Assembly: GCF_031846275.1 (NCBI RefSeq)
Contig: NZ_JAVRIB010000021.1
Span: forward strand, 1-30,098
Direction: 5' to 3'
From: Spectribacter hydrogenoxidans
GTDB taxonomy: Bacteria; Pseudomonadota; Gammaproteobacteria; Nevskiales; Salinisphaeraceae
DNA length: 30,098 bases
Below the pieces are notes generated by a model. The model was not told the origin of the DNA, made no database searches, and worked only from the letters and a program-made list of their open reading frames with translations. Made by a program: the position numbers and the translations under genes. Positions 14,800-22,708 of this stretch are shown one piece after another. Numbering within the stretch: the first letter of the stretch is position 1; each line of letters opens with the position of its first letter.

Positions 14800-15422
14800 G
14801 ATTCCGCGCCCGGAATCTGGAACAGGAAGCGGATGTCCTGCCAGTGGTCGGTGTCCAGCCGCAGTTCCACCGCGATCGGCAGCGGTGCGTCCGGATCCTG
14901 GCCGGTGGCGAGACTGCCGGCAGCGGTCTGCGGCGGCCAGCGGTCCACCCACTCGCGGTTGGCGTCGAGATAGCGCCATTCGATGGTATCCACATTTTCG
15001 AGCATGGTCTGCTCGATCGGGGTGCTGTCCTGGGCCTGATCCAGTACCGACCAGTGCACGCGGATGAGGTTGTCGTCCTCGTCGATGCGGTACCCGACCC
15101 GCTGCATATCGCTGCGAGGCACCTGCAGTGGGTTGTACCAGCCGGTGCGGGTGAACACGATGCCGGTGTCGGCCGACCCGACCATGGCGGGCTGCGGATC
15201 ACCGTAGGCATCCCGTATCGGCCGGCTGACGGTCTGTTCCAGATCGTTCTGCATGCGGAACAGGGTGGTCTGCAGATCCTGGGTACGTGCCAGCGATCGA
15301 TCGATGCCCTCGCGGGTGTCGATGACGCTGGTCAGGCCGCCATAGGCCATGGCCGCCATGATGCCGAACACCGCCAGGGCCACCAGCAGTTCGACCAGGG
15401 TGAAACCGCGGGTCCGGTGCAT
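14796..15422 (-). CDS. gspJ: Type II secretion system minor pseudopilin J
   Basis: 208 aa. Minor pseudopilin of the tip complex. The start at 15422 gives MHRTRG|FTLVELLVALAVFGIM, a classic prepilin leader and hydrophobic helix with Glu at +5. The body carries family features such as RMQNDLEQTVSRPIRDAYG and a late VELRLDTDHWQDIRFLFQIPG. The reading frame continues upstream, but those residues are antisense-like and overlap gspI and gspH. The start overlaps the gspI stop by one base (TGATG). Leader processing needs a prepilin peptidase that is not in this window. Confidence 0.92.
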   Translation of the reverse strand: MHRTRGFTLVELLVALAVFGIMAAMAYGGLTSVIDTREGIDRSLARTQDLQTTLFRMQNDLEQTVSRPIRDAYGDPQPAMVGSADTGIVFTRTGWYNPLQVPRSDMQRVGYRIDEDDNLIRVHWSVLDQAQDSTPIEQTMLENVDTIEWRYLDANREWVDRWPPQTAAGSLATGQDPDAPLPIAVELRLDTDHWQDIRFLFQIPGAES

Positions 15423-15841
15423 CACTGGGTCGTGGTTGTACTGGCGCCGGCCGTGCCGGCGGGCTGTGTAAGAAAGCCGCTGAGCGTGGTCAGCGGGGAA
15501 TCGGCGACATCGCCGGTGTCGGCATTGACCGGAAACACTTGGATGTCCACCCGGCGGACCACCGGATCCTGGGTTTCCTCGACTTCCGATTGCCATTCCC
15601 ATTCCCGGCCGCCCATTTCCACCGTGCCGTCGTCGCGGCCGGTGTCGGGCCACTGCGGGTTGGTGTCGTATTCCACCATGCGGTTGCGGGCCACCCACTG
15701 CGCCAGGGTCTTCTCCTGGATGTAGTGGGCGTGGCCGGCATACTGGGTGCCGCCGGTAATGAATACGGTCAGCGCCAGAGCCAGCACCGCCGTGGCCACC
15801 AGCACTTCCACCAGGGTGAAACCGGCGTGACGTCGCCTCAT
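15422..15841 (-). CDS. gspI: Type II secretion system minor pseudopilin I
   Basis: 139 aa. Minor pseudopilin that nucleates the tip with GspJ and GspK. It begins MRRRHAG|FTLVEVLVATAVLALAL, a clear prepilin signal with Glu +5. It retains the ARNRMVEYD motif (usually A-x-N-x-x-x-E) and the GREWEWQSEVEETQDPVVRRVDI block of the family. The C-terminus is extended and Thr-rich (GASTTTTQ), beyond the normal end. The start overlaps the gspH stop by ATGA. Confidence 0.92.
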   Translation of the reverse strand: MRRRHAGFTLVEVLVATAVLALALTVFITGGTQYAGHAHYIQEKTLAQWVARNRMVEYDTNPQWPDTGRDDGTVEMGGREWEWQSEVEETQDPVVRRVDIQVFPVNADTGDVADSPLTTLSGFLTQPAGTAGASTTTTQ

Positions 15842-16401
15842 GTGCCGGCCGGCGTTTCCCGCCGCATCTCGATCTTGCCGGTGATCTCGCCTTCGAACAG
15901 ATAACGGGCGGCCACGCCCTCCGAGAACAGCTCGAACTGGAACGGGCTGATCTCACCACTGGACAGCAACAGCAGATCAGGCCGCCGACGCTCCTCCTCA
16001 TCCTTATCGTCTTCTTCGGTCGCCGCATCATTCGGGCCACCCGGCGCCAGCGGGTCGAAGCGGTCCTTGTTGCTCTCGGCCTCGAGCAGCCGCAGCTTCA
16101 CCCCATCCGGCAGCTGGCGGGGCCGCAGCGGGGTCTGTCCGCCGGCCAGCGGGACCCAGCCCTCTTGCTGGAGCCGCAGGAAACGATAGCCCTCGGGGGT
16201 GAAGTCCACGCCCATCTGGCTGCCGAAAAGGATTGCCTCGTCGGCGGCCAGAGACAACAGCGCCTGCATGCGCTCGGCTTCCCGCTGAAGTCGGTCTTCG
16301 CCGCCGCGGCTGTCGATGGACAGCACGGCGAAACCCACGATGATGCTGATGATGAACATCACCACCAGAATCTCCAGCAGGGTGAAACCGCGTTGACGCA
16401 T
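15838..16401 (-). CDS. gspH: Type II secretion system minor pseudopilin H
   Basis: 187 aa. Minor pseudopilin linking the GspI-J-K tip to the GspG fibre. It starts MRQRG|FTLLEILVVMFIISII, a canonical prepilin leader. The globular part has the expected EAERMQALLSLAADEAILFG and DFTPEGYRFLRL segments. Residues about 119-142 form a highly charged insert (NDAATEEDDKDEEERRRPD) that is unusual for the family and likely a surface loop. It sits 27 nt after the gspG stop and overlaps gspI by ATGA. Confidence 0.9.
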   Translation of the reverse strand: MRQRGFTLLEILVVMFIISIIVGFAVLSIDSRGGEDRLQREAERMQALLSLAADEAILFGSQMGVDFTPEGYRFLRLQQEGWVPLAGGQTPLRPRQLPDGVKLRLLEAESNKDRFDPLAPGGPNDAATEEDDKDEEERRRPDLLLLSSGEISPFQFELFSEGVAARYLFEGEITGKIEMRRETPAGT

Positions 16402-16428
16402 GATCGACAGGTTCGGATCCGGCCCGGA

Positions 16429-16887
16429 TCAGGCCTCGTCGGCGTTCCAGTTACCGATGTCGCTATCCATTTCCTCGCCGCCGGGGCGACCGTCCCGGCC
16501 CAGGGTGAACACGTCGATCTCGCCGTGTTCGCCGGGATTGCGATATTGATAGGGATTGCCCCAGGGGTCGGTAGGTACCCGATCCAGGTAGCCGCCGGAT
16601 TTCCAGTTGCGGGGTTCCGGTTGCGAGGTCGGCTTTTCCACCAGCGCCTCCAGACCCTGCTCGGTACTCGGGTACTGGAAGTTGTCCAGCCGGTATAGCT
16701 GTAGGGCGCTTTCGATCACGCGGATATCCTGCTTGGCCTTGGTTACCCGGGCGACGTCCGGTCGGTCCATGATCCGGGGCACCGCGATGGCTGCGAGAAT
16801 GCCGAGAATCACCACCACCACCATGATCTCGATCAGGGTGAAACCCTGTTGCCGGCCCATGCGGGCGGGTATCTGTCTGCGCATCAT
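16429..16887 (-). CDS. gspG: Type II secretion system major pseudopilin G
   Basis: 152 aa. The major pseudopilin that polymerises into the periplasmic pseudopilus. Leader MMRRQIPARMGRQQG, then FTLIEIMVVVVILGILAAIAVPRIM with Glu +5. Conserved body motifs are present: AKQDIRVIESALQLYRLDN, YPSTEQGLEALV, GGYLDRVPTDPWGNPY and the C-terminal calcium-loop region around DGRPGGEEMDSDIGNW. The start at 16887 follows GGAG closely; ATG codons at 16884 and 16860 are alternatives giving shorter leaders. An 81-bp gap from gspF holds a DnaA-box-like 9-mer and may carry an internal promoter, which would suit the high demand for GspG. Confidence 0.95.
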   Translation of the reverse strand: MMRRQIPARMGRQQGFTLIEIMVVVVILGILAAIAVPRIMDRPDVARVTKAKQDIRVIESALQLYRLDNFQYPSTEQGLEALVEKPTSQPEPRNWKSGGYLDRVPTDPWGNPYQYRNPGEHGEIDVFTLGRDGRPGGEEMDSDIGNWNADEA

Positions 16888-16929
16888 TGACTCCGAATGG
16901 CGCCGGGTATCGGCGCGTTGTTGCCGTAT

Positions 16930-16938
16930 TTATCCACA
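16930..16938 (+). promoter_or_regulatory. Perfect DnaA-box 9-mer in the gspF-gspG gap
   Basis: TTATCCACA, an exact match to the consensus DnaA box, lies in the 81-bp gap between gspF and gspG. I found no neighbouring box cluster or AT-rich unwinding region, so it is not an origin. It may be chance or a DnaA-sensitive control point for gspG. Confidence 0.35.
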
Positions 16939-16968
16939 CTGACCGTGCCGGCTCGGGCGTGTTCCGGC

Positions 16969-18180
16969 CTACTGCACCAGCTGATTGAGGTCGAACACCG
17001 GCAGCAGGATCGCCAGCACGATCATCAGCACCAGCCCGCCCATGAGCAGGATCACCGCCGGACCGAGAATACCCATGACACCCTGGCGCAGGGTTTCCAC
17101 TTCGCGTTCCTGATGATCGGCGGCCCGGGCTAGCATGGTTTCGAGTTCGCCGGATAGCTCGCCGTTGGCGATCATGTGCAGGGTGATGGGCGGAAAGAAT
17201 CGTTCTGCGCCCAGCGCCCGGTGAATGGCCTCGCCCTCGCGGATCTTGCGCGCGGCCCGGTTGATGGCCTCGCGCATGGGGATGTTGCTGACCACTTCGG
17301 CGCCGATGGTCATGGCGTCCAGCGCGGTCACGCCGCTGCGGGTGAGAATGGACAGGGTGCGGGTGAAGCGCGCGGTGTTGACGCCACGGGCGAAGCGGCC
17401 GATCAGGGGCAGACGCAGGACCTGGGCGTGGAATCGTCGCTTGAAACTGTGCCGGCGCATCGCCCACAGGAACGCCACCACCAGGGCGGCCACGCCGATG
17501 CCCATGAGCCAGCCCCAGGCTCGCACGAAATCGCTCATGGCGATGAGAATCTGGGTGAGTGCGGGCAGCTCGGCGTCGATGCTTTCGAACACCTTCACCA
17601 GATCCGGCACCACGGTGGCCAGCAGGGCGATCACGATGCCGATGGCCACCACGCTCAGGAACGCCGGGTAGAGCAGGGCGCCCATGATCTTCTGGCGCAT
17701 GGCCTGCTGATCTTCCACGTAGTCAGCCAGGCCCTCCAGCACTTCGTCCAGCCGGCCGGACTGCTCGCCGGCGGCCACCGTGGCCCGGAACAGTTCGTCG
17801 AAACTGCCGGGAAACTTCTCCAGCGCCGCGGCCAGGGTCTGTCCCTCCACCACCTGGGAGCGTACCCCGATGATGATGCGCTGCGACCGGGCGTTGTCGG
17901 TCTGTTCGGCCACCGCCTTGAGGGCTTCCTCCATGGGCATGCCGGCGTGGGCGAGGGTGGCCAGCTGGCGGGTGAACAGCGACAGTTCGGTAACCCGCAT
18001 CCCGCGTTCGAACTGGAACAGCCGGCGCTTGCCGCTGCGATCGGCGACCTCGCGCACATCCAGCGGCGTCATGCCCTGTTGCCGGAGCTGGGCGCGAATC
18101 GCCCGCGGGGCGTCGCCTTCCAGCACCCCGCGTTTCTCCCGGCCGCGCGCGTCCAGGGCCGTGTATTCGAAGGCCGCCAT
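16969..18180 (-). CDS. gspF: Type II secretion system inner membrane platform protein F
   Basis: 403 aa, typical length. Polytopic inner-membrane protein at the centre of the assembly platform that couples GspE ATPase work to pseudopilus growth. It opens MAAFEYTALDARGREKRGVLEGD, has two repeated cytoplasmic GspF domains (the first begins LSLFTRQLATLAHAGMP, the second ARFTRTLSILTRSGVT), and hydrophobic segments near residues 170-190, 220-240 and 375-395, the last with GILGPAVILLMGG. It lies 42 nt downstream of gspE. Confidence 0.95.
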   Translation of the reverse strand: MAAFEYTALDARGREKRGVLEGDAPRAIRAQLRQQGMTPLDVREVADRSGKRRLFQFERGMRVTELSLFTRQLATLAHAGMPMEEALKAVAEQTDNARSQRIIIGVRSQVVEGQTLAAALEKFPGSFDELFRATVAAGEQSGRLDEVLEGLADYVEDQQAMRQKIMGALLYPAFLSVVAIGIVIALLATVVPDLVKVFESIDAELPALTQILIAMSDFVRAWGWLMGIGVAALVVAFLWAMRRHSFKRRFHAQVLRLPLIGRFARGVNTARFTRTLSILTRSGVTALDAMTIGAEVVSNIPMREAINRAARKIREGEAIHRALGAERFFPPITLHMIANGELSGELETMLARAADHQEREVETLRQGVMGILGPAVILLMGGLVLMIVLAILLPVFDLNQLVQ

Positions 18181-18222
18181 TGTCAGGTCGTCCGCGGGCC
18201 GGAATGCCCGGGCATCATGCGG

Positions 18223-19704
18223 CTACTCTTCACGGGTCACCCGGAGGACTTCCTCTAGGGTAGTGACACCACTGAGCACGTTGCGCCGGCCGTCGGCACG
18301 CATGCTCTGGGTGTATTTGCGGGCTTCCTGCTCCAGCACGTGCTCGGCGGCCTCGTCGTGGATCAGGGTACGCATCTCGTTGCCTACCACCACCAGCTCG
18401 TAGATGCCGGTGCGCCCGCGAAAGCCGCTGTTGTTGCAGTGATCGCAGCCACCGGGATGGTAGATCTGCGGCGGATTCGCCGGATCCACGCTCAGCAGAG
18501 TGCACTCGGCATGATCAGGGGTATAGGGCACGCGGCATTCCGGGCACAGCACCCGCACCAGACGCTGGGCCATGATGCCGATCACGCTGGAGGCCAGCAG
18601 GAACGGCTCCACCCCCATGTCGCGTAGCCGGGCGATAGCGCCCACCGCCGTGTTGGTATGCAGGGTGGACAGCACCAGATGGCCGGTCAGCGAGGACTGC
18701 ACGGCGATCTCGGCGGTTTCCAGGTCGCGGATCTCGCCGATCATCACCACATCCGGGTCCTGGCGCAGGATGGCGCGCAGGCCGCGGGCGAAGCTCATCT
18801 CCACCTTGGTGTTGACCTGGGTCTGGCCGATGCCATCGAGGTAGTACTCGATCGGATCCTCGACCGTCATGATGTTGCGCGTGCGGTCATTGATGCGGGT
18901 GATCGACGCGTACAGCGTGGTGGTCTTGCCCGAACCGGTCGGGCCGGTGACCAGGATGATGCCGTGGGGCTTGTGCACCAGCGCGTCCATGTCCGCCAGG
19001 GTCGCTTCGGGCATGCCCAGTTGCGGCAGGTCCAGCCGCCCGGCCTGCTTGTCGAGCAGGCGCATCACCACCCGCTCGCCGTTGCCCGACGGAATGGTGG
19101 ACACGCGGATGTCCACCGGGCGGCCGGCGATGCGTACCGAGATGCGGCCGTCCTGGGGCAGGCGCTTTTCGGCGATATCCAGCCGCGCCATCACCTTGAC
19201 GCGTGAAATCAGCACCGGCGCGAGCTGGCGCGGCGGGTGCAGCACCTCGCGCAGCACGCCGTCCACCCGGAAGCGCACGGTCAGGCGCGATTCGAACGGC
19301 TCGATGTGGATGTCGGACGCATTCTCCTTGATTGCCTCGGTCAGCAGGGCGTTGATCAGCCGGATGATGGGTGCGTCGTCCGCCGATTCCAGCAGATCCT
19401 GCGGCTCGGACAGCGCCTTGGCCGCCGTGGACAGGTCCATTTCATCGTCTTCCAGGCCCTCGACGATCTGCATGGACTCGTTGGCATTGCCCTCGTAGCT
19501 GGCCTGCAGCAGGGAATCGAACTGTTCGCGAGCCACCGGCAGCAGATGCAGTGGGCGGCCGGCCACGCGCCGGGCCTCGGCGATGGCGACCGGGTCGGCA
19601 TCGTTGATGCAATTCAGTTCCAGGCCCTCGTCGGTATCGCGGCCGAACATCAGTCCGTAACGCTTGGCGAAGGCAAACGGCAGGTGGGGGACGGGTTCGC
19701 TCAT
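18223..19704 (-). CDS. gspE: Type II secretion system ATPase E
   Basis: 493 aa. Cytoplasmic secretion ATPase that powers pseudopilus assembly, docked to GspL and GspF. The N-terminal domain (1-100) is followed by DIHIEPFESRLTVRFRVDG (N2), Walker A GPTGSGKTT (254-262), the Asp box (EDPIEY), Walker B VVMIGEIRDLETAEIA (319-334), the His box LSTLHTNTA, and a tetracysteine zinc module C387-x2-C390 ... C420-x2-C423, then RTGIYELV. All catalytic elements are present. It follows gspD by 3 nt. Confidence 0.97.
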   Translation of the reverse strand: MSEPVPHLPFAFAKRYGLMFGRDTDEGLELNCINDADPVAIAEARRVAGRPLHLLPVAREQFDSLLQASYEGNANESMQIVEGLEDDEMDLSTAAKALSEPQDLLESADDAPIIRLINALLTEAIKENASDIHIEPFESRLTVRFRVDGVLREVLHPPRQLAPVLISRVKVMARLDIAEKRLPQDGRISVRIAGRPVDIRVSTIPSGNGERVVMRLLDKQAGRLDLPQLGMPEATLADMDALVHKPHGIILVTGPTGSGKTTTLYASITRINDRTRNIMTVEDPIEYYLDGIGQTQVNTKVEMSFARGLRAILRQDPDVVMIGEIRDLETAEIAVQSSLTGHLVLSTLHTNTAVGAIARLRDMGVEPFLLASSVIGIMAQRLVRVLCPECRVPYTPDHAECTLLSVDPANPPQIYHPGGCDHCNNSGFRGRTGIYELVVVGNEMRTLIHDEAAEHVLEQEARKYTQSMRADGRRNVLSGVTTLEEVLRVTREE

Positions 19705-19707
19705 GGT

Positions 19708-21729
19708 CTAGCGGATATCGTTGCCGGTCTGCGGCACGCTGCTTTCCGCGCCTTCGGCACCATTGCCATCCGGGAATACCGGGATGTCCTCATAGCGTTC
19801 GATCGGTGGCAGCTGTGGCCGAGCGTCATCCGGCATCAGCGGGATGCCGGTCTTCTGCTGTTCCTGCTGAAGATTGCGCATATAGTTGTACTTCTTGCGG
19901 GTGTAGTAGCCCGCGGCGCCGTCGCCACGCAGGATGGTGGGACGGATGAAATTGAGCAGGTTGCGCTTGCTGCGTTCCACCTCACGCGACCGGAACAGCG
20001 CCCCCAGCAAGGGGATGTCGCCCAGGATCGGCACCTTCTGCTCGGATTCCGTGAGGTTGTCGTCGATCAACCCGCCCAGTACCAGAATCTGGCCGTTTTC
20101 GACCTCGACCGAGGTGTTGAGCGTGCGCTGGTTGGTGATCAGGTCCACTGCGCCAGAGGTACCCTGGGCAATACTGGAAATCTCCTGCGCCAGCGTCAGC
20201 TGGATGGTGTTGCCGGCGTTGATCTGCGGGGTGAGCGTCAGGGTCAGGCCCACGTCGCGGCGTTCCACCGTCTGGAACGGGTTGAGATTGCCGCCGGTGC
20301 CGCCACCACCGGTGCCGGTATTGGTGAAGTTGCCGGTGATGAAGGGCACTTCCTGGCCCACCTGGATTTCGGCTTCCTCGTTGTCGCGCGTCAGCAGCGA
20401 CGGGGTGGACAGCACGTTGGTATTGGAGTCGCCTGACAGGGCCTTGAGTAGAACGGCGAAGCTGGTGCCGTCCGAGTTCAGGTCGCCGATGCCAAAATTC
20501 AGACCCTGCTGGATCAGGCCCAGCGGGGTGCCGTTGCCGGCCAGCGCCGGAATGGCTTCCAGCGTGTCGTTATCCAGGATGCTGCCTGCCACCGCGGTGT
20601 TGTCGTCGAACACGGCGGTGTCGATGCCGAGCTGGCGCGAGCGGTCTATGCTGACTTCGGCGATGATTGCTTCCACCAGCACCTGTCCACGGCGGATGTC
20701 GAGCTGATCGATCACCGAGCGGATTTCACGCATGGCGTCGGCAGGTGCGTTGACCACGATGGCGTTGGCGCCGGGTTCTGCGATGACGTTGATGCTGGCC
20801 GACTGGCTGGCGGTGTTGTTGCCGCCGCGGTTTCCCTGCTCCGACTGGTTTTCGGCGAAGGTCTGGAGAATCGGGGCCAGGGTTTCCGCGTCCGCGTAAT
20901 CCAGATAGATCACCTGGGTACCGCCGTCCTGGTCCACCGGCGTGTCCAGATCGGCAATGATCGCCCGCAGCCGCAGCCGGCTGGACGGGTCGCCGGCGAT
21001 GATCACGCTGTTGGTGCGTTCATCGGCCACCACGCTGAAGTCGTCGGCGCTGGGGGCCTCCTTGCTGGCTTCGCCCTTGAGCTGGGTGATGACCTGCACC
21101 ACCTCGGTGGCGGTTGCGTTGTCCAGCTGTACCCGCTCGATGTCGCGATTGCCTTCGCGGTCGATCTGGCCGACCAGCCGAACCAGCCGGTCGGCGTTGG
21201 TCTGGCGATCGGAAATGATCAGGATATTCGACGCCGGGTAGGCCGCCAAGTGCCCGTACTGCGGCACCAGCGGGCGCAGGATGGGCACCAGCTGGTCGGC
21301 CGGCACGTTGTCCACCTGAATCACCCGGGTGATGATGTCCTCCCGGGTGGCGGTGTCGCCGCCGAAACCGCCGTCCTGCTTGGCGTTGACCTGGGGCACG
21401 ATCTTGGTCACTTCACCGGCCGGGATGGCGGAGAATCCGTGTACTTCCAGCACCGAAAGAAAGGTTTCGTACAGCTCATCGGGCGTCATCGGTTCGGCCG
21501 AGAGAACGGTGATCTGCCCCTTGACCCGCGGGTCCACCACGAAATTGCGCCCGGTGACCTCGCTGACCGTCGCGACCAGCGCGGTGATGTCGGCTTCCTT
21601 GAAATTGAGGGTGAAGGACTCCCCGTTGACGGCCTCGATACCCTCCGGCGTCTGTTGTGCGACGACGCTGGCGCTGATGCCGAGTGTCAGCAGAAGCGTG
21701 AGAAAAATGCTGGGTGCGGTATGTTTCAT
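19708..21729 (-). CDS. gspD: Type II secretion system outer membrane secretin D
   Basis: 673 aa. Forms the 15-mer outer-membrane channel. Sec signal peptide at about 1-24 (cleavage near SASVVA|QQ), N0 domain starting FTLNFKEADITALVATVSE, then N1-N3 repeats (VDNVPADQLVPILRPLVPQYG; VQLDNATATEVVQVITQL; VIYLDYADAETLAPILQTF), and the secretin core with QVGQEVPFITG, a Gly-rich loop (GTGGGGTGG), and VERRDVGLTLTLTPQIN. A C-terminal S-domain-like tail of about 70 residues follows PTILRGDG. No lipid anchor cysteine is seen. A pilotin gene is not in the window. The start overlaps the gspC stop (ATGA). Confidence 0.97.
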   Translation of the reverse strand: MKHTAPSIFLTLLLTLGISASVVAQQTPEGIEAVNGESFTLNFKEADITALVATVSEVTGRNFVVDPRVKGQITVLSAEPMTPDELYETFLSVLEVHGFSAIPAGEVTKIVPQVNAKQDGGFGGDTATREDIITRVIQVDNVPADQLVPILRPLVPQYGHLAAYPASNILIISDRQTNADRLVRLVGQIDREGNRDIERVQLDNATATEVVQVITQLKGEASKEAPSADDFSVVADERTNSVIIAGDPSSRLRLRAIIADLDTPVDQDGGTQVIYLDYADAETLAPILQTFAENQSEQGNRGGNNTASQSASINVIAEPGANAIVVNAPADAMREIRSVIDQLDIRRGQVLVEAIIAEVSIDRSRQLGIDTAVFDDNTAVAGSILDNDTLEAIPALAGNGTPLGLIQQGLNFGIGDLNSDGTSFAVLLKALSGDSNTNVLSTPSLLTRDNEEAEIQVGQEVPFITGNFTNTGTGGGGTGGNLNPFQTVERRDVGLTLTLTPQINAGNTIQLTLAQEISSIAQGTSGAVDLITNQRTLNTSVEVENGQILVLGGLIDDNLTESEQKVPILGDIPLLGALFRSREVERSKRNLLNFIRPTILRGDGAAGYYTRKKYNYMRNLQQEQQKTGIPLMPDDARPQLPPIERYEDIPVFPDGNGAEGAESSVPQTGNDIR

Positions 21730-22577
21730 TGAAAGCTGACACTCACTGTGCGCTGTTCGCCACCGCGTTCAAGCGTGACGGTCAAACTATCGGCTTCGGC
21801 CAGATTGCCGAGCACGTTCATTGCAGCTCGCGTTTCGGTCAGTGGTGTGCCGTTGACCGCCGTCACCAGCTCACCCGGCCGGAGACCGACCTGCTGGAAA
21901 AGCCTGCGATTGCTGCCGGGGTAAATCCGGTATCCCTTCAGCTCCCCGCCCACCTTGTGTGGCCGGAAGCGTACATATTCGGACATTTTGGAGGGATTTT
22001 CGAGGAGCTCGTTACGCACGTCGGCCAGTGACTCGGCAACCTCGTTGCTGACATCCTCAGATGCAGCGACACGCTCCACGCCCTCCGCCTTTTCCTGCTC
22101 CAGCGTCAGCGTCTCGTAACGGCCGCCGCGATCGAGAATCACGCGGTTGTAGTAGATATCGTGGAGCTTGACGCCGTTGGCGATGGTGTCGCCAACCGAG
22201 TACGGCTTCTGGTCACCGCGATCAGAGCGTATCAGGGCTCGTGACCGTCCGTTGCGGTCGCTGGAGACGATGCCGGTCAGCGTCAGATTCAGGCGGGTTT
22301 CGGGGGCGTCGATCACGGAACGGTCAGCGCTGTCATCCTGCGCCTTCACGCCGAATAGCTCGTATGACGCAATCCGGGAGACGTCAACGGACACGGCCTC
22401 CTGTGCCTCGCCGGTATTCCCGCTTGCTGCGCGCGGCTCGACGAAACCCGGGCCCGGCCACGCCGACCAGAAGAACTCGGCGGCGGCAAGACCGATGAGT
22501 ACGGCAAGGACCAGCCGCATCAACCACATGACTTGGCCGTAGTGGCCCTTGACCATTTGGATCAGGGTGTCAGACAT
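21726..22577 (-). CDS. gspC: Type II secretion system protein C
   Basis: 283 aa, first gene of the minus-strand operon. Inner-membrane protein that links the platform to the GspD N0 domain and helps select substrates. A membrane helix near residues 20-40 (RLVLAVLIGLAAAEFFW) is followed by the homology region (LNLTLTGIVSSDRNGRSRALI, YSVGDTIANGVKLHDIYYNRVIL) and a C-terminal PDZ domain from about 220 (NRRLFQQVGLRPGELVTAVNG). The start at 22577 is chosen because the membrane helix follows promptly; an upstream in-frame start would extend into the gspA control region. The ATGA overlap with gspD couples the two. Confidence 0.93.
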   Translation of the reverse strand: MSDTLIQMVKGHYGQVMWLMRLVLAVLIGLAAAEFFWSAWPGPGFVEPRAASGNTGEAQEAVSVDVSRIASYELFGVKAQDDSADRSVIDAPETRLNLTLTGIVSSDRNGRSRALIRSDRGDQKPYSVGDTIANGVKLHDIYYNRVILDRGGRYETLTLEQEKAEGVERVAASEDVSNEVAESLADVRNELLENPSKMSEYVRFRPHKVGGELKGYRIYPGSNRRLFQQVGLRPGELVTAVNGTPLTETRAAMNVLGNLAEADSLTVTLERGGEQRTVSVSFQ

Positions 22578-22708
22578 CAATCGCGCCGGGCTGGAGTCGC
22601 GCGGATCATAACGCAGTCGCCGGTGTGTTCCGAGCCGATCCGGGTCCTGCCTCGGCATGCCGTATCATGTTGGCCGACATCGTCCCCACCAGTTCATTCG
22701 TCCCCGGC
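22578..22708. promoter_or_regulatory. Divergent promoter region of gspC-N and gspAB
   Basis: This 131-bp region must drive both directions. On the minus strand a good -10 hexamer, TATGAT, lies at 22610-22605, about 28 nt before the gspC ATG, though no good -35 is visible. On the plus strand TATCAT at 22663-22668 is a candidate -10 for gspA. Neither gene has a strong ribosome site. Weak -35 elements suggest an activator or alternative sigma factor. Confidence 0.35.

Noticed and set aside
16930..16938. Replication origin at the DnaA box
   Set aside because: Single box only, with no cluster, AT-rich element or dnaA/dnaN/parAB genes nearby.
17176..18258. Plus-strand 360-codon open frame opposite gspF
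   Set aside because: Antisense to a conserved operon gene; Gly/His/Gln-rich shadow.
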